Shown piece by piece: positions 8,063 to 17,323 of a stretch of DNA of 45,669 nucleotides. Source of the DNA: Bradyrhizobium sp. AT1 (GTDB lineage Bacteria; Pseudomonadota; Alphaproteobacteria; Rhizobiales; Xanthobacteraceae); NCBI RefSeq assembly GCF_001590795.1, contig NZ_JXDL01000001.1, forward strand, positions 3,047,502 through 3,093,170, read 5' to 3'. The translations under genes were made by a program, and so were the position numbers. The first letter of the stretch is position 1. The number at the start of each line of letters is the position of its first letter. The notes under the pieces were generated by a model that was given only the letters and a program-made list of their open reading frames with translations, was not told the origin of the DNA and searched no databases.

Positions 8063-8992
8063 CTAACCTTCGTAGGCTGCTTTTCCCAGCGCATCGCGCC
8101 GCCATGCACCCGGACTGACGCCGGCTATCGCGGAGAAGACCCGCGTGAAGTGGCTCTGGTTGGCGAAGCCGGCCGTGATGGCAACGTCGGACAGTGATGG
8201 ACCGCGCTCGCTCAGCAGCCGCTTTGCGGTTCTCACGCGATGATGCAGAAGCCAGCGATATGGCGGAAGGCCGGTCGCAGCGCGAAACGCACGCGAGAAA
8301 TGGCTGACGGAGAGGCCGAGCTCCGCAGCGATCGCCTGCAACGGCACCTTGCCGCCGAGATCCGCCTCAAGTTTGTCGCATGCGCGCGCGACCTGCCATG
8401 GCGCAAGCGCACCGCGGCTGGCCTCGGCCTTGTGGCGAAAGCCTCCGTAGGTCTGCGCGACATGAGCGGTGAGCGCCAGCATCATGTGATCGACGAAGAG
8501 CTGGTTGACCTCGTCCGGCCGGCGCAGCCCCTCGCGCAAGGAGGCACCGATATGACGGACGATGGCATCATCGTGCCCGACGGGGCTGCAGTCGAGCGCA
8601 TCGATGCGCCGTGCGCCCGATTGATCGGCGAGACCATCGAGCGCCGGACGCGGCACGTAGAAATGCAGAGAGTGAAACGGCTTGTCGATGACGTAGCGGG
8701 GGTCGGCCTTGAGATCGTACAGATAGGTCGTCCCGGCATGGACATCGGCCTTCGTGAGGTGACGCCCCTGCTCCCAGATCTCGCACTCCGGATAGTCGCG
8801 CAATTTCAGGCTGACGAGATAGGCATCTTCGGCGGCAAACGAACCGGACAGGCCCGGCACAGGATTGTCGTTTCGCGTTTCCGTGACTGCGATCTCGGCA
8901 TTGCGCAGCGACCGGGTCATCAGCGTGGGCGGCACTTCCTCGAGGCGGAGGAATGCTCGGAGCCGGTCACCGTATGCACCTGTCCTGGTCAT
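8063..8992 (-). CDS. AraC-family transcriptional regulator
   Basis: 309-residue regulator. The first ~190 residues are an uncharacterised sensory part (family-typical beta-rich region with TTYLYDLKADPRYVI and HSLHFYVPRPAL). Residues ~205-305 hold two helix-turn-helix motifs, including LQAIAAELGLSVSHFSRAFRAATG and the second-helix signature DVAITAGFANQSHFTRVF. The open frame continues upstream to 9280, but ATG at 8992 (MTRTGAYGDRLRAFL) gives a normal length and the extra residues look non-coding. Divergent from the next AraC gene; target genes unknown. Confidence 0.88.
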   Translation of the reverse strand: MTRTGAYGDRLRAFLRLEEVPPTLMTRSLRNAEIAVTETRNDNPVPGLSGSFAAEDAYLVSLKLRDYPECEIWEQGRHLTKADVHAGTTYLYDLKADPRYVIDKPFHSLHFYVPRPALDGLADQSGARRIDALDCSPVGHDDAIVRHIGASLREGLRRPDEVNQLFVDHMMLALTAHVAQTYGGFRHKAEASRGALAPWQVARACDKLEADLGGKVPLQAIAAELGLSVSHFSRAFRAATGLPPYRWLLHHRVRTAKRLLSERGPSLSDVAITAGFANQSHFTRVFSAIAGVSPGAWRRDALGKAAYEG

Positions 8993-9489
8993 CCCATGTC
9001 TCTTCGGTGACGTCGACGAGCAGGCCATAGCAACCTGCCATTTCGAGAGTCGTATATGGGTATTCACCCACCGCTGTCCACGACCGTCGACGTCGCACCT
9101 AGAGGGGCCCAGGTGCTTCGCCCCGGATCGCCTCTCATCGGAATTCGCCAAACATTTCAAACCGATCGATCGATGCCCCGACGGCGTGAGGGGCGGTCGA
9201 ACCGCGACGTGGACATCACGACTTTTCACAAACGCACGCAAGCGGCGCGTCCATGGCGTGGGCGAAGCAGGATCAGGCACTGCGCGGCAGGATCAGGAAA
9301 GACACAGGTCTTCGCGCCGACTAGTACCCCGTAGATCGACGGCATCGGAACCTCGACGGACCGCCTTCGGACCCGATCCATCCCTTTGAGCAACATCACC
9401 AGACCTGCCGTTCGGCCCCGCTCTGCGGCGGCTGAAACAACGATCAATCTTGTCGCGCATCCGCGACGCGCCGCCACACGAGCAACGCC
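8993..9489. other. Divergent intergenic region between two AraC genes
   Basis: About 500 bases with no convincing gene in either direction. Small symmetric elements are present (TGGGT-attc-ACCCA at 9057-9070 and a run of GATC units near 9164) that might be regulator sites. No EcfG or FixK-type site was found. Confidence 0.4.
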
Positions 9490-10434
9490 ATGAGCAAAGT
9501 CGTCCTGCGCGAATCTCTGAGCGAAATCCCTGCCGCGTCTCAAATGCGGCGCGACCCGGCAGGAGATCGGCCCGCTGCCGATGTGGAGATGGCCCGCGTG
9601 CTCGGCACGGTGCCTTTCCGCATGGCACTGGATTCCTCCGGCGCCGGCATTGCTCACTGGAAGCACGAGCCGTTGCACGACGTCGTCGCGCCCATGAGCC
9701 ACCACGTCATCATGGCTTACAACGGCGCGGTGCAACGCATGGAGCGGCGGTCCGGAAAATCCGTCGCAATCGGGACGTTTCGCCCGGGAGCCGTGATCAT
9801 CATCCCCGAGGGATCGAGCTCCCGGTGGGACATTCCGAAACCCGTCGACGTCGTTCAGCTCTACCTTCCGCAGACGACGCTGAAGCGCGTTGCGGACGAA
9901 GCCGGGGCCGGCGCACGGGCCGAACTCCTGGAGCGAACCGCGCATCCGGATCCCGTCACGTCCCGCCTGCTGCTGAGCGCGGCGGACGTGCTGGAAGGAC
10001 ACGAGGCGCTGGATACGCTGTTCAGGCAGCAACTCATGGACCTGCTGGCGACCCGTCTGTTGGCTGCCCACACCGGCTCGCCAAGCACGATCGCGCCGAC
10101 CAGGGGCGGGCTTGCGCCGAAGACCTTGCTTCGGGCGATCGAGCGATTGCGCTCCGACAGTGATTCCGACGTATCTCTAGCAGCGCTTGCAGCCGAGGCC
10201 GGCTTGTCGCGCTTTCACTTCTGCCGCGCGTTCAAGGACAGCACCGGGCTTTCTCCGCATGCCTGGCTGCGCCAGCACCGGCTCGAGCAAGCCATGAACA
10301 TGCTGCGCGACACCGACGAGTCGGTCGTCTCGATCGCCGCCGCCCTTGGCTATTCCTCGCAGACCGCCTTTGCCGCGGCGTTTCGAAAGCTGACCGGGGA
10401 AACTCCGAGCGATTGGCGGCGACGCGCGCGATAG
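9490..10434 (+). CDS. AraC-family transcriptional regulator
   Basis: 314-residue regulator with a cupin-like N-terminal region (~35-140, including GTFRPGAVIIIPEGSSSRW and VVQLYLP) and a C-terminal AraC DNA-binding domain (~205-314): LAALAAEAGLSRFHFCRAFK, then SIAAALGYSSQTAFAAAFRK ending TPSDWRR. It reads in the same direction as the hydrolase, flavoprotein and metallo-hydrolase genes that follow, so it may control them. The hydrolase begins about 100 bases after its stop. The ribosome site is weak. Inducer unknown. Confidence 0.9.
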   Translation: MSKVVLRESLSEIPAASQMRRDPAGDRPAADVEMARVLGTVPFRMALDSSGAGIAHWKHEPLHDVVAPMSHHVIMAYNGAVQRMERRSGKSVAIGTFRPGAVIIIPEGSSSRWDIPKPVDVVQLYLPQTTLKRVADEAGAGARAELLERTAHPDPVTSRLLLSAADVLEGHEALDTLFRQQLMDLLATRLLAAHTGSPSTIAPTRGGLAPKTLLRAIERLRSDSDSDVSLAALAAEAGLSRFHFCRAFKDSTGLSPHAWLRQHRLEQAMNMLRDTDESVVSIAAALGYSSQTAFAAAFRKLTGETPSDWRRRAR

Positions 10435-10533
10435 CAGCAATCGCGCTGCAAACGCGGCAATCGCGCTGGGGCACGAGCAAATCCGGTTCGCTAGACATTC
10501 ATGGTGCCCCCACACCTGCAATGGAAGCAGCAA

Positions 10534-11523
10534 ATGCCCTTCATCACATCCGTCGGCCGGCTCGCGAGCGCCTCGCGGCGAAACATCCTCGCAACGACAC
10601 TTCTGTACACGGCGTCGTTGACGGTCCGCTCCACCTCGGCGATAGGCCGCGACGCCAAGACCGCCGCCTTCTCGATCGGCAAGAACGACGGTGCAACCTT
10701 CGTCACCACCAGCGACGGCGTCCAGATCTTCTACAAGGATTGGGGACCGAGATCCGCGCAGCCGATCGTCTTCCATCACGGCTGGCCGCTCAGCGCCGAC
10801 GACTGGGATGCCCAGATGCTGTTCTTCCTCGGCAAGGGTTTTCGCGTGATCGCGCATGACCGCCGCGGCCATGGCCGCTCGAGCCAGGTCAGCGATGGTC
10901 ACGACATGGATCATTATGCCGCCGACATCGCCGCCCTCGCCGAGCATCTCGATCTTCGCAACGCCATTCACGTCGGCCATTCGACAGGGGGCGGCGAGGC
11001 GACGCGATATGTGGCGCGTCACGGCCGGGATCGCGTCGCCAAGCTCGTGCTCATCGGCGCCGTGCCGCCCCTGATGCTGAGGACGGAGTCCAACCCTGGC
11101 GGACTGCCGCTTGAGGTGTTCGATGGCTTGCGCCGGCGGCTCGCCGCCAACCGGTCGCAATTCTATTTCGAGTTCGCGAGCGGTCCCTTCTACGGCTACA
11201 ATCGCCCCGGCGCCGAGGCCTCACAGGCCGCCATCTGGAACTGGTGGCGCCAGGGCATGACGGGCAGCAGCAAGGCCCATTACGACGGCATCAAAGCCTT
11301 CTCCGAAACCGACTTCAGCGAAGACCTGAAGAACATTGCGGTGCCGACGCTCGTCCTGCATGGCGGCGACGACCAGATCGTTCCCGTTGCCGACTCGGCA
11401 CAGCTGTCGGTCCGGCTGCTGAAGCGCGGCACATTGAAGGTCTACGACCTGCTGCCGCATGGCCTCTGCACGACGCATCCCGACATCGTCAATGCCGACT
11501 TGCTCAGGTTCGTGACGGCCTAA
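10534..11523 (+). CDS. Alpha/beta hydrolase (chloroperoxidase/esterase-like) with a Tat-like leader
   Basis: 329-residue alpha/beta hydrolase of the non-haem chloroperoxidase/arylesterase group. Nucleophile elbow GHSTGG (Ser ~150), acid GGDDQIVP (Asp ~280) and PHGL (His ~309) complete the triad; [12 protein letters not shown] and [10 protein letters not shown] are family signatures. The leader [19 protein letters not shown] carries twin arginines before a hydrophobic run, suggesting Tat export, although the usual AxA cleavage site is unclear. An in-frame ATG at 10501 is possible, but GGAAGC precedes ATG 10534. Substrate unknown. Two palindromic repeats separate it from the next gene. Confidence 0.87.
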   Translation: MPFITSVGRLASASRRNILATTLLYTASLTVRSTSAIGRDAKTAAFSIGKNDGATFVTTSDGVQIFYKDWGPRSAQPIVFHHGWPLSADDWDAQMLFFLGKGFRVIAHDRRGHGRSSQVSDGHDMDHYAADIAALAEHLDLRNAIHVGHSTGGGEATRYVARHGRDRVAKLVLIGAVPPLMLRTESNPGGLPLEVFDGLRRRLAANRSQFYFEFASGPFYGYNRPGAEASQAAIWNWWRQGMTGSSKAHYDGIKAFSETDFSEDLKNIAVPTLVLHGGDDQIVPVADSAQLSVRLLKRGTLKVYDLLPHGLCTTHPDIVNADLLRFVTA

Positions 11524-11524
11524 A

Positions 11525-11569
11525 GCATGATCCGGAAAAGTGCGAAGCGGTTTTCCGAAAAGATCATGC
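11525..11569. repeat. Dispersed palindromic repeat (GCATGATC...GATCATGC)
   Basis: GCATGATC opens and GATCATGC closes a 45-base element, with CGGAAAA and TTTTCCG nested inside. I recall near-identical elements in many Bradyrhizobium and Rhodopseudomonas intergenic regions; only one copy is visible here. It follows the hydrolase stop directly and may work as a terminator or mRNA-protecting stem. Confidence 0.7.
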
Positions 11570-11584
11570 GCAAGCAACAACCTG

Positions 11585-11621
11585 AAGCGCGATGACAATT
11601 CATCCAAATCTCATCGCGCTT
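11585..11621. repeat. Short inverted repeat (AAGCGCGATGA...TCATCGCGCTT)
   Basis: Perfect 11-base arms at 11585-11595 and 11611-11621 around a 15-base AT-rich loop, just after the GCATGATC element. It resembles another dispersed Rhizobiales element. It could end the hydrolase transcript. Confidence 0.65.
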
Positions 11622-11665
11622 TGGCCCTGCCTCATCGCAATCGCATCAATCAAGGACCAGTCAAC

Positions 11666-12871
11666 ATGCGCATCGTCATCATCGGCGCCGGCTTCGCCGG
11701 CATGTATGCCGCCCTTTCAGCCGCCCGCCTGCGCGACATCCAGGGCGCTTCGCCCGACAAGCTCGAGATCGCGCTGGTCGCGCCCGAGCCGACGCTCGTG
11801 GTTCGCCCGCGCCTGTACGAGCCGAAACCCGAGACCCTGACAGCACCGCTGCAGGACGTCCTCAAGGCGATCGACGTCATCTATGTCAGGGGCCATGCCG
11901 AGGCCATCGATACCAGGTCCAAGGTGGTCGAAATCGCTGCCGCTCAAGGCGCGCGGAAGAAGCTGCCCTACGATCGGCTGGTGGTCGCCACCGGCAGCCG
12001 GCTGTTTCGCCCGAACGTCCCTGGCCTTGCCGAGCACGGTTTCAGCGTCGACCAGCTCGATGACGCCGTCGCGCTCGATCGTCACCTGCACGGGTTGTCG
12101 AGCCGCCCGGCCTCGAAGGCACGCAACAGCGTCGTCGTCGCAGGCGGCGGATTCACCGGCATCGAAGCGGCCACCGAGGTGCCGTCACGCCTCCGCAAGA
12201 TTCTCGGCAAGGACGCCCAGCTGCGCGTGGTGATTGTCGACCGCAACGAGGCGATCGCCCCGGACATGGGCGCGGGCCCCCGCCCCGTCATCGAGGACGC
12301 GCTGCGCAAGCTCGGTATCGAGACCAGGCTCGGTGTCGGTGTGGCCTCGCTCGACAAGTCCGGCGTCACGCTTTCCGACGGCGAGCGGATCGAATGCCAG
12401 ACTGTGATCTGGGCCGCCGGCATGCGCGCGGCGCCTTTGACGGCACAGATCCCTGCCGAGCGCGACCAGTTTGGCCGGCTGCTCGTCGACCGCGAACTCC
12501 GCGTGCCGTCGGTGAGCGGCGTCTTCGCCACCGGCGATGCCGCACGAGCCGCGTGTGACGATGTCGGCAATTACGCGCTGATGTCGTGTCAGCACGCGAC
12601 CCGGATGGGCGCCTTCGCCGGCAACAATGCCGCAGCCGAGCTGCTGGGCGTTCCGACCAGACCCTATCACCAGAAAGCCTACGTCACCTGCCTCGACCTC
12701 GGCGAAGCCGGCGCGCTGTTCACCCGCGGCTGGGAGCGCACGGTCGAGATGGTTGGCGACGTCGCCAAGAAGACCAAGCAGGAGATCAACACGGTCTGGA
12801 TCTACCCGCCCAAGGCCGAGCGTGCCGCGGCGCTCGCCTCCGCCGACCCCGAGCGCGTCACCGCGCTCTAA
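11666..12871 (+). CDS. FAD-dependent pyridine nucleotide-disulfide-type oxidoreductase (NDH-2-like)
   Basis: 401-residue two-dinucleotide-binding-domain flavoprotein. FAD motif IGAGFAGMYAALSAAR (~5-20), ATGSR (~113-117), NAD(P) motif VVAGGGFTGIEAATEV (~155-170) and the FAD-ribityl motif GVFATGDAA (~290-298) are present. The layout matches type II NADH dehydrogenases and related quinone reductases, but no C-terminal membrane helix is seen. The start at 11666 is supported by AAGGA upstream and by the FAD motif lying at the very N-terminus. The metallo-hydrolase gene follows after 32 bases, probably in the same operon. Electron acceptor unknown. Confidence 0.88.
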   Translation: MRIVIIGAGFAGMYAALSAARLRDIQGASPDKLEIALVAPEPTLVVRPRLYEPKPETLTAPLQDVLKAIDVIYVRGHAEAIDTRSKVVEIAAAQGARKKLPYDRLVVATGSRLFRPNVPGLAEHGFSVDQLDDAVALDRHLHGLSSRPASKARNSVVVAGGGFTGIEAATEVPSRLRKILGKDAQLRVVIVDRNEAIAPDMGAGPRPVIEDALRKLGIETRLGVGVASLDKSGVTLSDGERIECQTVIWAAGMRAAPLTAQIPAERDQFGRLLVDRELRVPSVSGVFATGDAARAACDDVGNYALMSCQHATRMGAFAGNNAAAELLGVPTRPYHQKAYVTCLDLGEAGALFTRGWERTVEMVGDVAKKTKQEINTVWIYPPKAERAAALASADPERVTAL

Positions 12872-12903
12872 CACCGACCCCCAACCTCGAAAAGAAGACC
12901 AAG

Positions 12904-13815
12904 ATGAATCTGCACAACGCTTCCATTGCCGCGAAACCCGAAGAGCTCGTGCCGTCGCGCTACGCGGTGCGCATCGGCGACATCGACGTGCTGGTCGTCA
13001 GTGACGGCGTGCTGCCGCTCCCGACCACCATGCTGGCACACAACGCAGACCCGGGCGTCCGGGCTGCCTGGCTGAACGAGATGTTCCTGCCTCAGGATGC
13101 ATTCGACTGGGCATTGAATGCGGTGATGGTGCGAAGTGGGGACAAGACGATCCTCATCGACGCCGGACTGGGGTCCGATCCTGACCTGCATCTGCCGCGG
13201 GCTGGACAGTTGATCAGGCGCCTGGAGGCCGCCGGGATCGACCTTTCGTCCGTGACCGACTTGATCCTCACCCACATGCACATGGATCACGTCGGCGGGC
13301 TCTTGGTCGACGGCGTGAAGGAACGGCTCCACAAGGACCTGCGGATCCACGTCGCAGCCGCCGAGGTGAAGTTCTGGGAGGCGCCCGACTTCACCCACAC
13401 GAACATGCCGCAAGGCTTTCCCGATGCGCTTCGGGCGGCCGCCAAGCAATTCGTGAACATGTACGGCAGCCAGATCCGGCCGTTCGACGAGCAGTGCGAG
13501 GTTGCACCTGGTGTCATCGTCCGCCGCACCGGCGGTCACACACCAGGACATAGTGTGGTCCGCGTGGCGTCCGGCGGTGAGGCGCTGACATTTGCCGGCG
13601 ACGCCGTGTTTGCGGTCGGGTTCGACCAGCCCGAATGGCACAACGGCTTCGAGCACGACCCCGAGGAGGCGGCACGCGTTCGCATCCGGCTTTTGCGGGA
13701 ACTCGCGGAGAGCGGCGAGTTGCTGGTGGCCACGCACATGCCGTTCCCGTCGGTTGGTCACGTCGCGGCGGCGGGCGATGCCTTCCGCTGGGTCCCGGTG
13801 TTCTGGGACTACTGA
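12904..13815 (+). CDS. Metallo-beta-lactamase-fold hydrolase (lactonase/parathion-hydrolase-like)
   Basis: 303-residue cytoplasmic protein with the two-metal signature HMHMDH (~124-129), GGHTPGH (~212-218), FAGDAVF (~230-236) and a final metal His in ATHMPF (~280). The length and the SDGVLPLP and NAVMVRSGDKTILIDAG motifs resemble the AHL-lactonase and methyl-parathion-hydrolase branch, which cleave lactones or phosphotriesters. There is no luxI/luxR gene nearby, so a quorum-quenching role is only one option. It ends the block that starts with the AraC gene. The ribosome site is modest (GAAAAGAAG). Confidence 0.88.
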   Translation: MNLHNASIAAKPEELVPSRYAVRIGDIDVLVVSDGVLPLPTTMLAHNADPGVRAAWLNEMFLPQDAFDWALNAVMVRSGDKTILIDAGLGSDPDLHLPRAGQLIRRLEAAGIDLSSVTDLILTHMHMDHVGGLLVDGVKERLHKDLRIHVAAAEVKFWEAPDFTHTNMPQGFPDALRAAAKQFVNMYGSQIRPFDEQCEVAPGVIVRRTGGHTPGHSVVRVASGGEALTFAGDAVFAVGFDQPEWHNGFEHDPEEAARVRIRLLRELAESGELLVATHMPFPSVGHVAAAGDAFRWVPVFWDY

Positions 13816-13912
13816 CCGCGAGGAACAGGCCGGACCGGAGTGCGCGCCCGGATGCTCGAGCGCGCTCGCCGGGTTACACGCGTCACGGCGGCCGTAGTAC
13901 CGAACGGCGTGT

Positions 13913-13993
13913 CAGCATTCCGCCAGTGTTTTGCCCGGCGGGTCAACGTGATCGCGGCCGCGAACGTCGTCGCGACACGTTCGAAAATCCCTT
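13913..13993 (+). repeat. Direct repeat copy A (CAGCAT...GTGTTTTGCCCGGCGGGTCAA)
   Basis: About 80 bases that recur at 17324-17410 in the same orientation. In the 53-base core starting at GTGTTTTGCCC I count five mismatches between copies. No open frame is conserved. The two copies frame the sulP and exchanger genes. Confidence 0.75.
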
Positions 13994-14088
13994 GTTATCC
14001 CGGCGACGGTATCAATACTGGAAGCGCAAGTTCTTGCCCCGCGTCCTGAACGTTGCTACGCCGCGGAAGCGTCGAGGCGGCGACAACG

Positions 14089-14102
14089 TTGATTTGCGTC
14101 AA
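14089..14102. promoter_or_regulatory. FixK/FNR-type box upstream of sulP
   Basis: TTGATTTGCGTCAA matches the TTGA-N6-TCAA consensus of FixK2/FNR regulators exactly. Its centre is about 118 bases before the sulP GTG. A class II promoter would start near 14137, leaving a leader of about 77 bases. It suggests activation under low oxygen. Confidence 0.65.
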
Positions 14103-14213
14103 GGGAACGTTCGAGGCGTTGCGAGATCCTTGCGCGCGATCGGCGAGCCGACGCCAGACTGCCGCCGGCATTGGCCATAGCCCGCATGGCGGCCGGCCTT
14201 TGGAGTAAGCTCC

Positions 14214-15941
14214 GTGAGCGATTGGACGCGTTGGGTCCCCGGAATCGATATGCTTCGCCACTACGAAGCTGGTTGGCTTCGGCACGATGTTTTCGCGGGC
14301 CTCGTGCTGGCGGCCATGCTCGTACCGGTCGGAATTGCTTATGCCGCTGCGTCGGGCCTGCCGGGCATCCACGGGCTGTATGCGACCATCGTCCCTCTTC
14401 TTGTCTACGCGATGTTCGGTCCGAGCCGCATCATCGTGCTCGGCCCCGATTCGGCGCTGGCTGCTGTGATCCTCGGTGTTATCGCGCCCTTGTCCGGGGG
14501 TGATCCGGGGCGCGCGGCAATGCTTGCCGCCATGATGGCGCTCGTTTCAGGAACTGTGCTCATTGTGGCGGGCATCGCGCGATTGGGGTTTGTGACTGAG
14601 CTTCTGTCCAAGCCGATACGCTATGGCTACATGAACGGCATTGCGCTGACTGTCTTGATCAGCCAACTGCCAAAGCTGCTCGGCTTCTCGATCGACAGCG
14701 CGGGCCCGCTGAGAGACCTTTGGGCGATCGCCAACGGGATCAACGACGGCAAGATGAACTGGGCCGCATTCGCAGTCGGGCTTGGCACGCTGATCGTCAT
14801 CCTGCTGCTCAAGGGCAGCAAACGACTGCCGGGAGTCCTGATCGCCGTCGTCGCAGCAACCCTCGTCGTGGCGCTGCTTGATCTGGCAACCGGTCATGGT
14901 GTGAAAGTCTTGGGCCCGCTTCCGCAAGGTCTGCCGGCTTTCGCCATTCCGGAGATCGGATACAGCGATCTGATCCCGGTGCTGGCCGGCGGATCCGCCA
15001 TCGCCCTGGTCTCATTCGCCGACACCAGCGTCTTGTCGCGAACCTATGCTGCCCGTTTGGGCGACAAGGTCGATCCGAACCAGGAGATGGTGGGTCTTGG
15101 CGCGGCCAACCTGGCAACCGGCTTCTTTCAGGGCTTCCCGATCAGCAGCAGCTCGTCGCGTACGCCCGTTGCCGAAACCGCCGGCGCGCGCACCCAGCTG
15201 ACGAATGTCGTCGGCGCGCTCGCGATCGCGTTCCTGCTGCTGCTTGCGCCCAATCTGTTGCAGCACCTGCCGAATGCCGCATTGGCGGCAGTGGTGATCG
15301 CAGCCGCGATCGGCCTGATCGAGATCAACGATCTCAAGCGGATCTACCGGATCCAGCGGTGGGAGTTCTGGTTGACCGTGCTGTGCTTCGTGGGCGTGGC
15401 CGTGTTCGGCCCAATTCCGGGAATCGGCCTCGCCATCGCGGTGGCCATTGCGGAATTCCTGTGGGACGGCTGGCGTCCGCACTCCGCAATTCTCGGGCGG
15501 GCATACGGCGTCAAGGGCTATCACGACATCACGAGATATCCCGATGCCCGTTTGATCCCCGGACTGGTGCTGTTCCGCTGGGATGCGCCGCTGTTCTTTG
15601 CCAATGCCGAGTTCTTCAAGGAGCGAATTCTGGCAGCGGTCGAGACATCGCCAACACCTGTGCGCTGGCTGGTCGTTGCCGCCGAGCCCGTCACGAGCGT
15701 AGACGTCACCGCCTGCGATACTGTTGCCGAACTGGACGAGGCGCTCAAGGCCAGGGGCATTGAACTCTGCTTTGCCGAGCTCAAGGATCCCGTGAAGGAC
15801 AAGCTGAAGCGTTTTGGGTTGTATGCTCAGCTTGGCGAAGCCCAGTTCTTTCCGACCATCGGCTCGGCCGTTTCGAGCTATCTGGAGATCAATAACGTCG
15901 CGTGGGAGGACTGGGAGGACCAGGTCAAGGTCAGCCCGTAG
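14214..15941 (+). CDS. SulP-family anion transporter with C-terminal STAS domain
   Basis: 575-residue secondary transporter of the SLC26/SulP family, which moves sulfate, bicarbonate or other anions. Residues ~20-430 contain ten or more membrane segments with typical motifs (AAMLVPVGIAYA, GLPGIHGLYATIVPLLVYA, PISSSSSRTPVAE). Residues ~445-565 form a cytoplasmic STAS domain. GTG at 14214 is chosen because GGAG lies upstream and the next Met is inside the first conserved region. It converges with the Ca2+/H+ exchanger gene. A FixK-type box upstream suggests low-oxygen control. The anion cannot be told from sequence. Confidence 0.92.
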   Translation: MSDWTRWVPGIDMLRHYEAGWLRHDVFAGLVLAAMLVPVGIAYAAASGLPGIHGLYATIVPLLVYAMFGPSRIIVLGPDSALAAVILGVIAPLSGGDPGRAAMLAAMMALVSGTVLIVAGIARLGFVTELLSKPIRYGYMNGIALTVLISQLPKLLGFSIDSAGPLRDLWAIANGINDGKMNWAAFAVGLGTLIVILLLKGSKRLPGVLIAVVAATLVVALLDLATGHGVKVLGPLPQGLPAFAIPEIGYSDLIPVLAGGSAIALVSFADTSVLSRTYAARLGDKVDPNQEMVGLGAANLATGFFQGFPISSSSSRTPVAETAGARTQLTNVVGALAIAFLLLLAPNLLQHLPNAALAAVVIAAAIGLIEINDLKRIYRIQRWEFWLTVLCFVGVAVFGPIPGIGLAIAVAIAEFLWDGWRPHSAILGRAYGVKGYHDITRYPDARLIPGLVLFRWDAPLFFANAEFFKERILAAVETSPTPVRWLVVAAEPVTSVDVTACDTVAELDEALKARGIELCFAELKDPVKDKLKRFGLYAQLGEAQFFPTIGSAVSSYLEINNVAWEDWEDQVKVSP

Positions 15942-16061
15942 CGGGTTAGAGCGCCGAATTTGCCGCTCACCTGCAGTGACTGGAGCTACTTGCGGAAACG
16001 AATTTGCCTCGCCGGAGGATGGCTTGCGATGAGCCACTTCATACCGGCAAACCGGTGCAAC

Positions 16062-17162
16062 TCATCCCTGGCCCGCCGGCGGCACGACATAGAGCGTCAG
16101 CGCGAAGACCGCATAGATGAAGATCATCAGCGCGCCGACGAACCATGCCGAGCGGCCGCTGGCGGTGATGAAGGCCGACGTGACCGTCGCAATCATCACC
16201 ATGGTGACGGCGCCCGGCCAGAACTGCAGGTCCATCGGCCTCGGTCCCACGACATAGCTGAGCAGCACCAGCGCGGGCGCAACGAACAGCGCGATCTGCG
16301 AGGCGCTGCCGAGTGCGATGCTGACGGCCATGTCGAGCCTGTCCTTGCGTGCCGCGGCGAAGGCCACCGCAAATTCGGCGGCGGCGCCGACCAGCGAGAC
16401 GACGATGAAGCCGACAAAGGCCGGGCTCATCCCGAAGGTTTCCGCGGCCTTCTGCACCGATTCCACGAAGATTTCGCTGACCAGCGCGACCAGCACCGTG
16501 ACGACCAGCAGCGTGCCCACGGCCAGCCCGATCGGCCAGTGCGCCTCGTTGTCGTCGCCGTGATCGGCGCTTGCGAACAATTCCTTGTGCGTCACGAGCG
16601 AGAACAACAGGCCGAGCGCGTAAGCGGCGATCAGCAGGACTGAAATGCCGAGGCTGAGCTTGTTCAGGATGCCCCCGCCCTGCGGCAGGTGATCGAGATC
16701 GGCGACCGCCGAAGGCGCGAGCAGGGCCACGGTGGCCATCAGCAACAGGCCCGATGAGAGCCGCGCACCGGCGCGGTTGTACTCCTGAACGTGGTAGCGC
16801 AGGCCGCCAAGCAGCAGGCAAGCTCCCAGCATGAACACCGCGTTGGTGACGATCGCGCCCGCAATGGATGCCTTCACCAGCATGTATTGGCCCGCACGCA
16901 GTGCCGTGATGGCGATGATCAATTCCGTCAGATTGCCGAGCGTGGCATTGAGCAGCCCGCCCACGGCATCACCGGTCTTCGCGGCGACGGCTTCGGTGGC
17001 ATGACTGAGCAGCGCCGCCAGCGGCACGATGGCAAGCACGGCCAGCACGAACAGCAGCGTGTGGGAATGCGGAGCCGCCTTCTCGGCCACAAGCACGATC
17101 GGCACGAACGCCAGCATCCAGAGCAAAGGGGTGCTACGGATCTCCCTGAACAGAATTTGCAT
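16062..17162 (-). CDS. Calcium/proton exchanger, CaCA superfamily (Cax/ChaA type)
   Basis: 366-residue inner-membrane antiporter with about eleven hydrophobic segments. The two alpha-repeat motifs are clear: GGLLNATLGNLTELIIAI (~67-84) and GFIVVSLVGAAAEFAVAF (~251-268), whose acidic residues bind the cation. This matches bacterial Ca2+/H+ (or Na+/K+/H+, as for ChaA) exchangers. The start is backed by GGAGGG upstream. It converges with sulP, with 120 bases between them and no obvious terminator. A FixK-type box lies about 66 bases before the ATG. Confidence 0.92.
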   Translation of the reverse strand: MQILFREIRSTPLLWMLAFVPIVLVAEKAAPHSHTLLFVLAVLAIVPLAALLSHATEAVAAKTGDAVGGLLNATLGNLTELIIAITALRAGQYMLVKASIAGAIVTNAVFMLGACLLLGGLRYHVQEYNRAGARLSSGLLLMATVALLAPSAVADLDHLPQGGGILNKLSLGISVLLIAAYALGLLFSLVTHKELFASADHGDDNEAHWPIGLAVGTLLVVTVLVALVSEIFVESVQKAAETFGMSPAFVGFIVVSLVGAAAEFAVAFAAARKDRLDMAVSIALGSASQIALFVAPALVLLSYVVGPRPMDLQFWPGAVTMVMIATVTSAFITASGRSAWFVGALMIFIYAVFALTLYVVPPAGQG

Positions 17163-17221
17163 GCGGCCCCCCCTCCATCGATGCGCTCGTGGAAAGGTCC
17201 GGCGGGTCTGCTAGGGGAGTA

Positions 17222-17235
17222 TTGATCTGGCTCAA
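17222..17235. promoter_or_regulatory. FixK/FNR-type box upstream of the cation exchanger
   Basis: TTGATCTGGCTCAA matches TTGA-N6-TCAA exactly and is one base from the ideal FixK2 site TTGATCTGGATCAA. A class II start point (-41.5) would fall near 17187, giving a leader of about 25 bases to the ATG at 17162, a very natural geometry. Confidence 0.75.
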
Positions 17236-17323
17236 CGGAAGAGCCGGCAGATGCGCCGCCGCCCTGCGGTCTGACATGGGGATCGCGGGTGACGGGAGCC
17301 AGCCAGGGCGCGGTCTCCTCTGC

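Noticed and set aside
12904..13815. Dedicated quorum-quenching locus
   Set aside because: The metallo-hydrolase fits the fold, but no luxI/luxR or AHL-related gene is near, so I do not claim this function.
13928..13946. TTGC...TCAA inside the direct repeat as a FixK box
   Set aside because: The spacing is eight bases instead of six, and the same holds in copy B.
14049..14111. Three AACGTT palindromes upstream of sulP
   Set aside because: Irregular spacing (36 and 21 bases) and low information content; likely chance.
14104..14120. GGAAC followed by CGTT upstream of sulP
   Set aside because: The spacer is only eight bases, too short for an EcfG promoter.
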